A DNA stretch of 64,000 nucleotides from Phocaeicola_A sp045647865 (lineage in GTDB: Bacteria > Bacteroidota > Bacteroidia > Bacteroidales > Bacteroidaceae): positions 1 through 64,000 of the forward strand of contig JAZRMW010000066.1 in the NCBI GenBank assembly GCA_045647865.1, in the 5' to 3' direction. Each line of letters starts with the position of its first letter. Positions within the stretch are counted from its first letter, which is position 1. Below the pieces are notes generated by a model. It was not told where the DNA came from. It worked only from the letters and a program-made list of their open reading frames with translations, and searched no databases. This document shows, piece by piece, positions 34,698 through 43,979 of the stretch. The position numbers and the translations under genes were made by a program.

Positions 34698-35231
34698 TCA
34701 AAATGCATAATATATTCCGAATGTCATTTCATTAGAAAAATCAAAACCAAAACCTCTCTGAATAGCATTGGCAATTTCCTTATCTGCATCTTGATAGCCC
34801 AAAAATCCCATGTGACCCACAATACTAAATTTCTCACTTAAAGAATATGATACACCAGGTTTTATACCAACATTCCATGTTGAATAATCCTCATCACCTC
34901 CACTAACTGTTCCTATTTCAAAACCTCCATCAAAAAAAAGTTTAAAATTTCCAGACTTTACAACATTATAACGAACATAAGGAGCTACAGCAAATCCATC
35001 CATAACATTAAATCCTTCCGCTTTGAAAGAACTATATTCCAAAACAAGAGCAACAGACCAATTTTCTGAAAGATCATAACCCACCTCAGGAGAAATATTT
35101 AGACTCCTTTTGGTTTCAGAATACTCAGCATCACTATTTGCCCAAAAACCAAGTGAACCACCTACCCATACTTGAGCATTAGCAGCTACAGCTGCAACCA
35201 TCACCATCAATGTCAAAAAAATCTTTTTCAT
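34698..35231 (-). CDS. outer-membrane beta-barrel protein
   Basis: A 177-residue exported barrel of the Bacteroidota porin-like type. Signal peptide 1-19 (AVAANAQ); amphipathic strands (VWVGGSLGFWANSD, ISPEVGYDLSENWSVAL, GIKPGVSYSLSEKFSIVGH); the last strand ends in Phe (TFGIYYAF). Function unknown. It has its own -7 element and a terminator. It is A+T-rich relative to neighbours and of a different subtype from the barrel at 808. Confidence 0.85.
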   Translation of the reverse strand: MKKIFLTLMVMVAAVAANAQVWVGGSLGFWANSDAEYSETKRSLNISPEVGYDLSENWSVALVLEYSSFKAEGFNVMDGFAVAPYVRYNVVKSGNFKLFFDGGFEIGTVSGGDEDYSTWNVGIKPGVSYSLSEKFSIVGHMGFLGYQDADKEIANAIQRGFGFDFSNEMTFGIYYAF

Positions 35232-35316
35232 AATTAAATTGTTATTTATTAAAGTTTAGACATAAAAGCACAACCGGAAAGAGTCTTCATCGTGCTTCAT
35301 TTTTGTTAAATCGGTG

Positions 35317-35324
35317 CAAATATA
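35317..35324 (-). promoter_or_regulatory. -7 element for the barrel gene at 35231
   Basis: CAAATATA on plus reads TATATTTG on minus, 85 nt before the ATG. The gap 35232-35544 holds this promoter and the DUF362 terminator and no gene. Confidence 0.5.
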
Positions 35325-35467
35325 CGTGATATTTCACAAATAAAAGACTTTATACTCACTATAAGGAGAGAACACCCCCTTTTTATAGTCAAGCCGTATA
35401 ATTATACATGAATTATTCCGGCTTTCTTCTCCCAACTTATCCCCATGCGGCACTCCTCCCGAGGGGA

Positions 35468-35512
35468 ATAAATAAATCCCAGACGCGAGAGTGTTTTCTT
35501 CCGTGTCTGGGA
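35468..35512 (-). terminator. terminator of the DUF362 gene
   Basis: TCCCAGACG (35477-35485) pairs with CGTGTCTGGGA. On the minus strand the hairpin is followed by TTTATTTATT. Confidence 0.65.
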
Positions 35513-35544
35513 AAAATATTTTTCAGGTAGGGCAAAAAAATACC

Positions 35545-36651
35545 TTACTTGTCGATGCTTATCAGCGTGTATTTCTTCGAGCCAAGGCCGATTTTCTCGG
35601 CATGGTCAATGGTGTGGGTGCCATGGCGACTCTTGATGCGCTCGAGCAAGGGAGCATTGTCATTGCCTTCCTCGGGCTTCACTTGAGTGACGAGGTCGAT
35701 GCAAGCCTGGTCAAGCGCTACGGGGTCGGTTGAGGCAAGGATGCCGATATCCTTCAAGAGCGGTGCGGCAGGATAGGCATTGCAATCGCAATCGATGGAC
35801 ATGTTGTTCATCACGTTGATGTAGAGAATGCGCTCACCGTTTCCGAAGTAATCATGTACGGATTGAGCAGCAGCAGCCATCGATTCGAGGAAGCCCATCT
35901 GATTACCGATGTGTCCCCACATTTCACTCACTTTGTCAGTCACTCCAGCCGAGTGGATATAGGCTTTACCCGAAGCGGAAGCCACACCGATGGACTGGTT
36001 CTTCAGTACACCACCGAAGCCCCCCATCTCGTGTCCCTTAAAGTGGGCAAGGTTTATCATGAAGTCGTAGTTCTGCAGGTTAGCTCCCACGATGTTGTGC
36101 TTGATGTGGGTAGTGTCCTTCACAGGGATAACCAAATCGCCGGCTGAATCCATAATATCCACATTGGCAATGTCGAAGAAACCATGTTCGCGAGCTGCTT
36201 CAAGATGAGCCTCCGTAGTGTTTCGACGTCCACCGTATGCAGCATTACACTCTACGATAGTACCATTCACCTTCTGCACCAAATTCTTTATCAATTCAGG
36301 CTTCAAGAAATTGCGCTTATGGTCGGGCGCATGTTTCACCTCGGGCTTGCGGTCGCTTGCCTTTTTGCCCACGGCTTCAAGTGCCTTTGCCATTTCCTCT
36401 TCCGACATCTGTGCCTGTCCCTTCTTGCGACCCGGCTCACCTGTACTTATCTTCACGGCTACACGCCCCGTTGCCGGACGTCCCAACGCTTCGTACACCT
36501 TCACCAATCCTTCGGGTGAAATGTCTGTAGTCATATACACTTTGGATGTCTCGTCAGCCAGCTTTTCTGCGGCTTTTGCACTCTTGCTTCCACATGAAGA
36601 GAGTGTGAATGTCGCCATAGCGGCCACAAGAAAAATGTTTGTAATCTTCAT
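35545..36651 (-). CDS. DUF362 domain lipoprotein
   Basis: About 368 residues. N-terminal lipobox TLSSC (Cys near residue 20 of MKITNIFLVAAMATF) predicts a lipoprotein; the DUF362 domain follows (VAVKISTGEPG, HAPDHKRNFLKPELIKNLV, VNLAHFKGHEMGGFGG). DUF362 proteins usually carry or neighbour 4Fe-4S ferredoxin modules; none is present here, although Cys residues (ECNAAYGG, DCDCNAYPA) remain. Function unknown. It starts 13 nt after the stop of the VapD-like gene, so the toxin-like pair is placed directly in its transcript. An alternative ATG at 36672 overlaps that stop. Confidence 0.85.
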   Translation of the reverse strand: MKITNIFLVAAMATFTLSSCGSKSAKAAEKLADETSKVYMTTDISPEGLVKVYEALGRPATGRVAVKISTGEPGRKKGQAQMSEEEMAKALEAVGKKASDRKPEVKHAPDHKRNFLKPELIKNLVQKVNGTIVECNAAYGGRRNTTEAHLEAAREHGFFDIANVDIMDSAGDLVIPVKDTTHIKHNIVGANLQNYDFMINLAHFKGHEMGGFGGVLKNQSIGVASASGKAYIHSAGVTDKVSEMWGHIGNQMGFLESMAAAAQSVHDYFGNGERILYINVMNNMSIDCDCNAYPAAPLLKDIGILASTDPVALDQACIDLVTQVKPEEGNDNAPLLERIKSRHGTHTIDHAEKIGLGSKKYTLISIDK

Positions 36652-36664
36652 ATCCTTATTCTTC

Positions 36665-36946
36665 TTAAGCATTTTTTACTAATTCTGTAAAATTTGACCA
36701 GTTCTCAACTTTATATCCACGAATATCACGAACAGACCTTTTAAACCAATCAATTTTAGACAAATCCATGATAGCCTTTATAACATTAGCCAAATCATCA
36801 CTCGATGTCATATAGGTACTCCCTTGAATCCATTCAAAACCATCTTTTTTCAAAAGTTCCTTTATCTCGTAATATGCATTGTTATAAGGTTCACCATAAT
36901 GTTGCCTCAATTCAGAGACAGACATATCAAAACTTATTGCAAACAT
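36665..36946 (-). CDS. vapD: VapD-like endoribonuclease toxin homologue
   Basis: A 93-residue protein with VapD features from end to end: MFAISFDMSVSELRQHYG, AYYEIKELLKKDGFEWIQGS, and WFKRSVRDIRGYKVENWSNFT. VapD proteins (about 94 residues) are Cas2-like ferredoxin-fold endoribonucleases; Asp7 corresponds to the conserved acidic residue of the first strand. In Haemophilus vapD pairs with the antitoxin gene vapX. Here the upstream 63-codon ORF overlaps vapD by 13 nt. The coding sequence is A+T-rich. RNase activity and toxicity are inferred from family membership. Confidence 0.85.
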   Translation of the reverse strand: MFAISFDMSVSELRQHYGEPYNNAYYEIKELLKKDGFEWIQGSTYMTSSDDLANVIKAIMDLSKIDWFKRSVRDIRGYKVENWSNFTELVKNA

Positions 36947-37125
36947 GAGGAAGAAACAAGTTTAAACAAGTCCGACTGACCGAAAAATATCACACCATCT
37001 TCTGTCTTGGCCGAAATTACAATCCCTACAAACGGATTATTTTCAACTTCTATGACTTTTCCATTCACCCAATTCGGCAATTTGGTCAAATCTGGGGAAA
37101 TAATTACAGAATCACCTATTTTCAT
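36934..37125 (-). CDS. small SH3-like protein, putative VapD partner/antitoxin
   Basis: A 63-residue protein (MKIGDSVIISPDLTKLPNWV, later NNPFVGIVISAKTEDG) that looks like a small SH3/KOW-type beta-barrel. It is not recognised as a named family. It has a -7 element just upstream and overlaps vapD by 13 nt, the order and coupling expected of an antitoxin preceding its toxin. The antitoxin role is inference from position. Confidence 0.65.
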   Translation of the reverse strand: MKIGDSVIISPDLTKLPNWVNGKVIEVENNPFVGIVISAKTEDGVIFFGQSDLFKLVSSSCLQ

Positions 37126-37149
37126 ATCCTTACAATTTATTTATGTGCG

Positions 37150-37157
37150 CAAAGATA
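37150..37157 (-). promoter_or_regulatory. -7 element of the vapD module
   Basis: CAAAGATA on plus reads TATCTTTG on minus, 24 nt before the first ORF of the pair. Confidence 0.6.
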
Positions 37158-37267
37158 AAGAAAAGCCCCGATATGTCAGCATACATTCGTCCATTTTTTA
37201 CTTTTTTCAACCTCCGATATACGTTTCCGACAAAAATGCCGTTATAGATTAGAATATATTTTAAGCA

Positions 37268-39685
37268 ATGGAAATAAAACGACGTGTAACGCTTGCACTT
37301 ATCCTATTATACACATGCCTCTTCGGTGTATGGGCACAAACGGCAAATGATGGCGGACATACGGCCCTCATCAGTGGTACCATCACCGATGACGAGCACC
37401 AACCCATTGAGATTGCCAACGTGAAGGTGGAGGGACAAGCTATCGGTACGGTAAGCAATTTGGAGGGTAAATATTCTATCGAAGTGCAAAGTGCAGACAC
37501 GGTGGTCATCACCTTCTCAATGATTGGCTATCAGACGCGCAAACGCACCTTGCACAATCCACGCGGAAAGGTGACACTGAACGTGATGTTGCCAGCTTCT
37601 GACTATGCCCTTGAAGGGGTTACCGTGAAGGAGATGCACCGACAAACGGGACAAAACGTACGCATACAGAGCGAACAGGCCAAACTGATGCCCACGGCTA
37701 CGGGAAATGCCGTAGAGGAACTGATAGCCACCCAAGCGGGTGTGAGCAACCACAACGAACTGAGTTCACAATACAACGTTCGTGGAGGTAGTTTCGACGA
37801 GAACAGCGTCTATGTGAACGGTATCGAGATTTATCGCCCGTTGCTCGTCCGTTCGGGCCAGCAGGAGGGTCTCAGCTTCATCAATCCCGACATGGTAGAA
37901 AGCATCCAGTTCTCCTCCGGTGGATTCGAAGCAAAATATGGCGACAAGATGTCGTCCGTGCTCGACATCCAATACAAGAAGCCCAAGAAGTTCGAGGCTA
38001 CGGCACAAGCCAGTCTCCTCGGTGCAGGAGCCTATGTGGGATTCTCCACCAAGAAGTTCAGCATGATGAACAGCATCCGCTACAAGACGAACAAAGCCCT
38101 CGTGGGCACCATGGACACCGAAGGGGAATACAACCCCAGTTTTACGGATTATCAGACATGCCTCAACTGGACACCCAACAAACGATGGGAGTTGGGATTC
38201 ATCGGTAACTTTTCACAAAACAAATACCGCTTCAATCCACAAAACCGCGAAACACGCTTCGGTACAATGGACAATGTACGTTCATTCAAAGTCTATTTCG
38301 ACGGACAGGAACGCGACCTTTTCCAAACATGGTTCGGCGCTTTCAGCTTGACACGAAACATAGATGCACACAACAGCATCACCCTGCAAGCCTCAGCATT
38401 CAAGACAAAAGAGGAGGTCACCTTCGACATCACCGGACAATATTGGCTGGATGCCGAGACAGAAAACGAAAGCCTTGGCGTTGGAACCTACATGGAGCAT
38501 GCACGCAACTACCTGAATGGTAACATGCAGACTTATGCACTGAAAGGACACCACGATTTAATGAACGGACACCATCTGACCTGGGGTACCGAAGTGAGAA
38601 AAGAGACCTTCAAAGAACGTTCGCGTGAATGGGAAATGCGCGACTCGGCCGGCTACTCCTTGCCACACCAGAATGACAAGTTGGAACTGATATACAGTCT
38701 GAACCACCCTGAACAAGAAATCAGCAGCTTGCGCTATTCACTTTATCTGCAGGACACCTACCGCATGGTTTCCCCTCTCGGCTTGTGGACATTGAATGGA
38801 GGCATCCGGGCGGCTTATTGGGATTGGAACAACGAATGGATTGTCAGCCCCCGTTTATCCATAGGAATGATACCTGCCTTCAACGAAGATTTCACCTTCC
38901 GCTTTGCTACCGGATTATACTACCAAGCACCTTTTTACAAAGAATTTCGTGACACGACCACCGTGGGAAGAGTCACTACCGTGACACTGAACCGCGACAT
39001 CAAGTCGCAACGCTCCATCCACTTCGTTCTGGCTGGCGATTACAAATTCCGCATGCTCAACCGCAACTTCAAGTTCACGGCCGAACTGTATTACAAGCAT
39101 TTGGCCAACCTTGTCCCCTACAATGTGGATAATGTACGCGTCAATTACTACGGTCAAAACCTCTCAAAGGGTTATGCGGCAGGTATCGACCTCAAGTTGT
39201 TCGGTGAATTTGTACCCGGCACAGACTCCTGGATCACCTGCTCCATCATGAAGACCGAAGAAAAAATCAATGGCCAATGGCTCCCTCGCCCTACAGACCA
39301 ACGGTTGAACCTCTCGCTCTTCTTTACCGACTATTTCCCCAATACCGATCGCTGGAAGATGAGCCTGCGCATGAACTATGCCGACGGTCTCCCCTTCGGC
39401 CCTCCACATAGCGGACGCGAGTCGCACATCTTCCGTGCACCAGCCTATAAGCGTGTGGATTTAGGAATGTCCTACCGCTTGCTGAACAACGAGGAGTGGG
39501 AGTACCGCACCGGCCTTGCCCAATACTTCCGCAATGTGTGGATAGGCGCAGACATCCTCAATCTCTTCAACTTCAGCAACATCAATTCCTATTACTGGAT
39601 TACGGACGTCAACAACCACCAGTCAGCAATACCCAATTACCTTACATCACGCCAAATCAATGTGCGCGTGTTGTGCGAGTTCTGA
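37268..39685 (+). CDS. TonB-dependent receptor with carboxypeptidase-regulatory domain
   Basis: An 805-residue outer-membrane receptor: signal peptide 1-24 (FGVWAQ); CarboxypepD_reg-like domain 35-115 (ISGTITDDEHQPIEIANVKV, GKYSIEV); plug domain about 120-230 (NAVEELIATQAGVSNHNELS, NVRGGSFDENSVYVNGIEIY); then a 22-strand-type barrel ending INVRVLCEF. No SusD partner follows, so it is not a classical polysaccharide utilisation pair; a small ligand such as a metal complex or cofactor is possible. It is monocistronic with a terminator downstream. Confidence 0.93.
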   Translation: MEIKRRVTLALILLYTCLFGVWAQTANDGGHTALISGTITDDEHQPIEIANVKVEGQAIGTVSNLEGKYSIEVQSADTVVITFSMIGYQTRKRTLHNPRGKVTLNVMLPASDYALEGVTVKEMHRQTGQNVRIQSEQAKLMPTATGNAVEELIATQAGVSNHNELSSQYNVRGGSFDENSVYVNGIEIYRPLLVRSGQQEGLSFINPDMVESIQFSSGGFEAKYGDKMSSVLDIQYKKPKKFEATAQASLLGAGAYVGFSTKKFSMMNSIRYKTNKALVGTMDTEGEYNPSFTDYQTCLNWTPNKRWELGFIGNFSQNKYRFNPQNRETRFGTMDNVRSFKVYFDGQERDLFQTWFGAFSLTRNIDAHNSITLQASAFKTKEEVTFDITGQYWLDAETENESLGVGTYMEHARNYLNGNMQTYALKGHHDLMNGHHLTWGTEVRKETFKERSREWEMRDSAGYSLPHQNDKLELIYSLNHPEQEISSLRYSLYLQDTYRMVSPLGLWTLNGGIRAAYWDWNNEWIVSPRLSIGMIPAFNEDFTFRFATGLYYQAPFYKEFRDTTTVGRVTTVTLNRDIKSQRSIHFVLAGDYKFRMLNRNFKFTAELYYKHLANLVPYNVDNVRVNYYGQNLSKGYAAGIDLKLFGEFVPGTDSWITCSIMKTEEKINGQWLPRPTDQRLNLSLFFTDYFPNTDRWKMSLRMNYADGLPFGPPHSGRESHIFRAPAYKRVDLGMSYRLLNNEEWEYRTGLAQYFRNVWIGADILNLFNFSNINSYYWITDVNNHQSAIPNYLTSRQINVRVLCEF

Positions 39686-39699
39686 GGGACATGCAGGAT

Positions 39700-39725
39700 T
39701 CAAGGTTCAAGGTTTAAGGTTCAAA
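39700..39725 (+). repeat. short AAGGTTCAAGGTTTAAGG repeat
   Basis: Three iterations of AAGGTTCAAGGTTTAAGG-type words lie after the TonB receptor, followed by AACACAGAGACACGG and AACACAGAG, another recurring word pair. Confidence 0.5.
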
Positions 39726-39835
39726 AAGCCATGCGGCACTGAGTCCTTTTTTTTAGAACACAGAGACACGGAAACACAGAGTTTTTTCTTCTTTTGCTCT
39801 TCTGTTCTTATGTTTAAAGAAATAAAAATAAAAAA

Positions 39836-39870
39836 CAAAGGACAGAGACTCTTCTGTCCTTTGCTTTTTT
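39836..39870 (+). terminator. terminator after the TonB-dependent receptor
   Basis: CAAAGGACAGA pairs with TCTGTCCTTTG, followed by CTTTTTT. Confidence 0.8.
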
Positions 39871-39941
39871 ATATATATCCATTCCGTCGGCTCCGCTTTC
39901 CCGAGTCAGTGACTTGGCAATGCCTATCGTTATGAACTGAT

Positions 39942-40664
39942 TCACTCCTTTACCTGCTGGTACTTCAATGTGCCATCCTCTGTGGAAAAGAGGCGGTACT
40001 TCAGTGGAGCTGATCCGGCAGGCACATCGTTCCCATTCTCATCCGTTATGTATTCCTGAAAACAGTCCTCCATGATAATGTCCAATGCCTTGTCGCCAAG
40101 GGTAATCGAGGTGATTTCCATGTTGCGGTTGAACACCTTCACGGCTTGTTCGCCCTTTACGATGAATATGGGCATTTTGGAGGGTTCGTAGGGGTAAGTG
40201 TAAGTCTTGAAGATAAGGGCCGTCACATCCTTGGCCAAGGGAGAGATGACCGCAAAACGGTTTGGGATGGCCGATACATCCTTCAAGTCGGCACGGTGGT
40301 TGCCCCTGCCTGTATGGAGGTAGCATATGCCGTCTATGTCGATATGCTCAATCAGCATCTTGCCTTTATGGTAAAGTTGGATGACGTTGCAATCACCCGT
40401 CTCATCCTCCCATCCTTCGAACACATAGCACCTGAGTTCATAGCTGTATTTCCCCACCGTAAAGAGAGCGGCATCCACCAGTTTGCGCTTATATGTACCA
40501 ACTTCGTCCTTATAGTCATAGACTTCGTTCGCAGCACGGTATTTCTCATTCACCACCAACTTTCCGTCACCTTGCAGAGTGTACAGTTCCTCGGGTTGCT
40601 CCTGCGCCGACATAGCCAGCATGGCAAACCATGCACATACGATTGTAAATACTTTCTTTCCCAT
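39942..40664 (-). CDS. exported hypothetical protein
   Basis: A 240-residue protein with a signal peptide (1-20, LAMSAQ) and no recognised domain. The mature part is beta-rich (YTLQGDGKLVVNEKYRA, YSYELRCYVFEGWEDETGD, AVKVFNRNMEITSI) and ends KYQQVKE. Base composition matches the core genome. It converges on the TonB-dependent receptor, with the IS fragment beyond its start. Periplasmic or cell-surface location is inferred. Confidence 0.7.
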   Translation of the reverse strand: MGKKVFTIVCAWFAMLAMSAQEQPEELYTLQGDGKLVVNEKYRAANEVYDYKDEVGTYKRKLVDAALFTVGKYSYELRCYVFEGWEDETGDCNVIQLYHKGKMLIEHIDIDGICYLHTGRGNHRADLKDVSAIPNRFAVISPLAKDVTALIFKTYTYPYEPSKMPIFIVKGEQAVKVFNRNMEITSITLGDKALDIIMEDCFQEYITDENGNDVPAGSAPLKYRLFSTEDGTLKYQQVKE

Positions 40665-40699
40665 ATCAGTAGATAATTGGCAATTGTATCAATATAAAT

Positions 40700-41180
40700 A
40701 ACGTGAGTTCGACGAATTTAATCATCTGAATATTTGGTGATTAGCGAAAACTGTTGTAACTTTATAGTACTCAATTACAAAGAATTACAAACAATAATCG
40801 CTATGCTCACCGCGGACAAAGTTACAGAATTATTCTGTATGGCAGATGATTTCTGCAAGTTTTTTGATAAGATGACAGCAAAATATACGCAGAAAAGTGG
40901 AAACAAGCGCCCTTACCATCGTGATTCCACCCTGTCAAAGGCAGAAATCATGCTTATCATGATATTGTTTCATGATTCCGGTTATCGGTGTCTTAAACAC
41001 TTCTATCTTGAAAAGGTATGTAAACATCTGCGCGGACTATTTCCAAAGGTCGTCTCATATAATCGTTTTGTTGAACTGGAAAGAGACGTTGCTATCCCTC
41101 TTGCTTTATTTATCAAAAAGGTTCTGTTAGGCAGATGTACAGGTATCAGTTTTGTTGACAGTACTCCTCTGCGTGTATGC
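40700..41180 (+). mobile_element. IS982-family insertion sequence fragment
   Basis: The fragment runs from an apparent left end near ACGTGAGTTCGACGAATTTA (about 40700) to an abrupt junction at about 41178-41182. Only the N-terminal part of the transposase is present (see the pseudogene). No right inverted repeat was found before the esterase fragment. Confidence 0.65.
40803..41180 (+). pseudogene. truncated IS982-type transposase
   Basis: From ATG 40803 the frame reads MLTADKVTELFCMADDFCKF, then SKAEIMLIMILFHDSGYRC and GISFVDSTPLRVC, the N-terminal half of an IS982 DDE transposase with the first catalytic Asp in VDSTP. The downstream catalytic residues are absent. The reading frame then runs out of frame into esterase sequence and stops at 41219, so the displayed C-terminus is not transposase. 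Non-functional. Confidence 0.8.
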
Positions 41181-42100
41181 CTGCGGCAAAAGGTCTATTC
41201 CACAAAGCCATCATCATGAGCGGCACCATCTTGAACGTCAATACCCAAGAAATGACACAACAATTAGGTAAGGCCGTCCTTGACGAATTGGGAATAACAC
41301 CTGCTAATATTGACAGAATTAAAGATGTGCCTTACCAAAAACTTTACGATGCCGGACAACGCGCTATGGCGAAAAGCATTGGCACACGCAAACCGGGCAC
41401 ACCCATGATGTGGGGATTCGGTCCGACACCTGATGGGGAGACACTTTTGCAACAACCTTTCCAACCTGGATTTGCAGATATTTCATCTGATATACCTCTT
41501 GTTATTGGTACCACTTTCAATGAATTGCAACGCCTCACCTACAAGCACCCCATGACGCAGGAAGAGGCACGTGCCGAATTGCTGAAGACCTTCGGCACCG
41601 ACACCGATGCCTACATAGAAGCCTTTGGCAAAGCTTACCCCAACCATACCCCACAAGACCTGCTGAGTATTGACTGGCTCTTCCGGCCAAAGACTCTTAT
41701 CACGGCCGATGCCGTAGGAGGTAAACGCAAGGCTCCGACCTATACTTATATGTTCACATGGCGATCACCTGTCACATTAGGCTCGGTACACGGCAACGAG
41801 CTGAACTTCTGCTTCAACACCCTTTCACTGGCTCAACGAGAGTTACCCGAAATAACGGCAGACGACCAACGCCTGAGTTTCCTCATGGCCCGTTCATGGG
41901 CACAATTCGCCCACACGGGTGACCCCAACGTCGAAGGGCTCCCCCAATGGCACTCCTACACGGCCGAGAATGGAGAAATCATGTTCTTCGACCACACATG
42001 CTACGCCCGAAGTAACCACGACCGGCCATTGCAAGAAATCATCAACCGCCATTGCTTCAAGCAACTCGATGAGTTCCGCCAGAAGCAGATGGAGAAATAA
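41177..42100 (+). pseudogene. 5'-truncated type-B carboxylesterase
   Basis: The frame encodes PAAKGLFHKAIIMSGT onward, which in full-length type-B carboxylesterases lies just after the nucleophile motif GESAG. The N-terminal half with catalytic Ser and oxyanion hole is missing. What remains includes the acidic (VIGTTFNELQRL) and His (LGSVHGNELNF) parts of the triad and an intact C-terminus. The loss coincides with the IS982 fragment at 41180, so deletion or insertion by the IS is likely. The nominal ATG at 41177 spans the junction. An active enzyme is not expected. Confidence 0.8.
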
Positions 42101-42113
42101 CCCACTTGACATA

Positions 42114-42167
42114 ATGGCAACCAACAAAGACCTTGTGCAATACATAGCCGACCAGATGGCTGTATGA
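42114..42167 (+). pseudogene. possible remnant of a TfoX-like N-terminus
   Basis: ATGGCAACCAACAAAGACC begins MATNKDLVQYIADQMAV and stops at 42165. The first residues resemble TfoX-like N-terminal domains, which continue into a conserved KMFGEYG segment that is absent here. The following 260 nt (42168-42430) hold no gene. A weak call. Confidence 0.3.
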
Positions 42168-42430
42168 GGAGCTGATGGAGGAGAGAGGGTAAAACTTCAA
42201 CGTTGCCCCTCTCTGCCCGCCTGTAACATTCACGTACATCCACATTTGAAATGAGGATGGACGGGGAATCGCAATATTTTGAAAAGTTATTTAAACCAAA
42301 ATAGCGTCTATACTTCTTCCATCCGCGACGCGGATTTTGGAGTTCAAGCATTTGAAATGCGACTTGATTGTACAATACGCGTTAAACACGCTACCCACTA
42401 CATCCGCATTGCAAATATGAATGGACAGAT

Positions 42431-43690
42431 TTATTCGCAAACAGGACGGATAGAAAGGCCTCCATAAAGATAATAATAGGTCCAATATTTCGAATTATCT
42501 TCAATAAACATAATAGATGCATAATTCTCGTTATATTCACTCAAAGTAGAAGTCCAATATCTTCCATTTGAGCCTACAAGTATAAAATCTTGACCATCCC
42601 GTATGCCGGATAGAGGGAGGAATATTTTATTTCCATTAGGCCCTGTGACAAGTTCTCCTTTGACTCTTTTAAACGTGTAGGATTGCCAGGTGCATTTTTC
42701 ACGGAGTTCATTAAATTCTTTAAATGTGGGCATACGCCAATTTGAACCCCATTTAACACGCGCTACATCGTATTGAGTTCCACTAATGTCTGTTCCGATG
42801 TTTTTATTGTTGTATTTATATGTACTAGAATTATACACACTTTTTTCTCGGGTTTCTCCCCATGAGTAATAACCTCCATATTCCTCTGGGCTTGAAGCAC
42901 CTACATTATAGGCTGCCCACTTTACACTTAGGCCAAGATCTACAGCCCCTGATCTAGGAATCCAAATACCCTTTGTTGTGAAATCTTTTATTTGTGATAA
43001 TTTGTAATTTTCACCATCAGTAGTAAATGCTGCATAGTAATAGGTTACTCCTTCTAAAAGGTTTGTAAATGATAATGTATATTCACTTATAACTTCATCA
43101 GATACATACTCTTTGGCTACATAATACATGCTATCGGGATGCAGGGCTGAAGCCGATATTGAACAGGCAATACCTACACTGAATTTTTCGCGTTCATCGG
43201 CAGAGACGGATTGCACACTTGCGGATAATTTAGCCGAAGTGTAATCAATGTCCGTAGCCTCGCCTGTAGTAACTACGTTAACCATCCCTTTTGTCTTGAA
43301 CGAAAGATATTTTCCGTAGTGAGTAAGACCGCTTGACTTCACATAAGTGCGATATCTGATTTCGGTAGATGAAGGTAAATTACTTATTTTTGCCACAAAA
43401 TTTCCGTTCACAAGAGAAGTTACTTTTGTCTTTCTGATAATTTGATTACCTGATTTTAGATAGTCATATTCAATACCAATCTCAATATCACCGTTACCTC
43501 CAGGCAGAAGGTCAAAATTTACAAACCCTTTGATGTCAGCAAACGTACACCCATATGTCTCTACTTTTCCAGTCACGGCAATGTCGGGGGCATTTTCTTC
43601 CTCATCATTACATGATACACTCATAAAACATACTAAACCCAAGAAGGCCAGTAGTAGGTAAAATTTGCTCAAGGATATAACGACTTTCAT
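42431..43690 (-). CDS. surface/periplasmic lipoprotein with C-terminal FISUMP-like domain
   Basis: About 419 residues from MKVVISLSKFYLLLAFLG; lipobox FMSVSC near residue 27, followed by the acidic NDEEEN that in Bacteroides marks surface-exposed lipoproteins. Residues 40-230 look like two fibronectin-type segments (RYRTYVKSSGLTHYGKYLSF, VTYYYAAFTTDGENYKLS). Residues 235-419 start VDLGLSVKWAAYNVGASSPE and contain GGYYSWGET and NWRMPTFKEFNELRE, a domain repeated in many Bacteroides lipoproteins (Fib_succ_major-like). Function unknown. A+T-rich, in a decayed region. Confidence 0.78.
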   Translation of the reverse strand: MKVVISLSKFYLLLAFLGLVCFMSVSCNDEEENAPDIAVTGKVETYGCTFADIKGFVNFDLLPGGNGDIEIGIEYDYLKSGNQIIRKTKVTSLVNGNFVAKISNLPSSTEIRYRTYVKSSGLTHYGKYLSFKTKGMVNVVTTGEATDIDYTSAKLSASVQSVSADEREKFSVGIACSISASALHPDSMYYVAKEYVSDEVISEYTLSFTNLLEGVTYYYAAFTTDGENYKLSQIKDFTTKGIWIPRSGAVDLGLSVKWAAYNVGASSPEEYGGYYSWGETREKSVYNSSTYKYNNKNIGTDISGTQYDVARVKWGSNWRMPTFKEFNELREKCTWQSYTFKRVKGELVTGPNGNKIFLPLSGIRDGQDFILVGSNGRYWTSTLSEYNENYASIMFIEDNSKYWTYYYLYGGLSIRPVCE

Positions 43691-43979
43691 ATATACGATA
43701 AATATTATTGATTGATATTTTTTATTCTTCTTTGGTTGCAATACCTTCTCGTACTTTTCTTTACTTTCGGCATGCTATCCCTTTGCATATGCAAAAGTTA
43801 TGAGTATAAGCATCTATAAGCACTAGCAACTATTCATACCCTATTTTCGTCAACGATTCCGCAAATGTAGCGATAATTTTCCGAAGGGCAAAAGGGGATG
43901 ATGAAAAATGTGTGATTTAAGATGAATACCATTAGGGAAAAGTAGGTGTGGTTAATGACACTCTTTATTCAGGAAAAGA

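Noticed and set aside
37268..39685. SusC of a polysaccharide utilisation locus
   Set aside because: No SusD-like gene follows, and the neighbours are not glycan-degrading enzymes, so the broader TonB-dependent receptor call is used.
41177..42100. Intact 307-residue esterase
   Set aside because: The nominal start lies at the IS junction, and the region containing the nucleophile and oxyanion hole is missing, so it is treated as a pseudogene.
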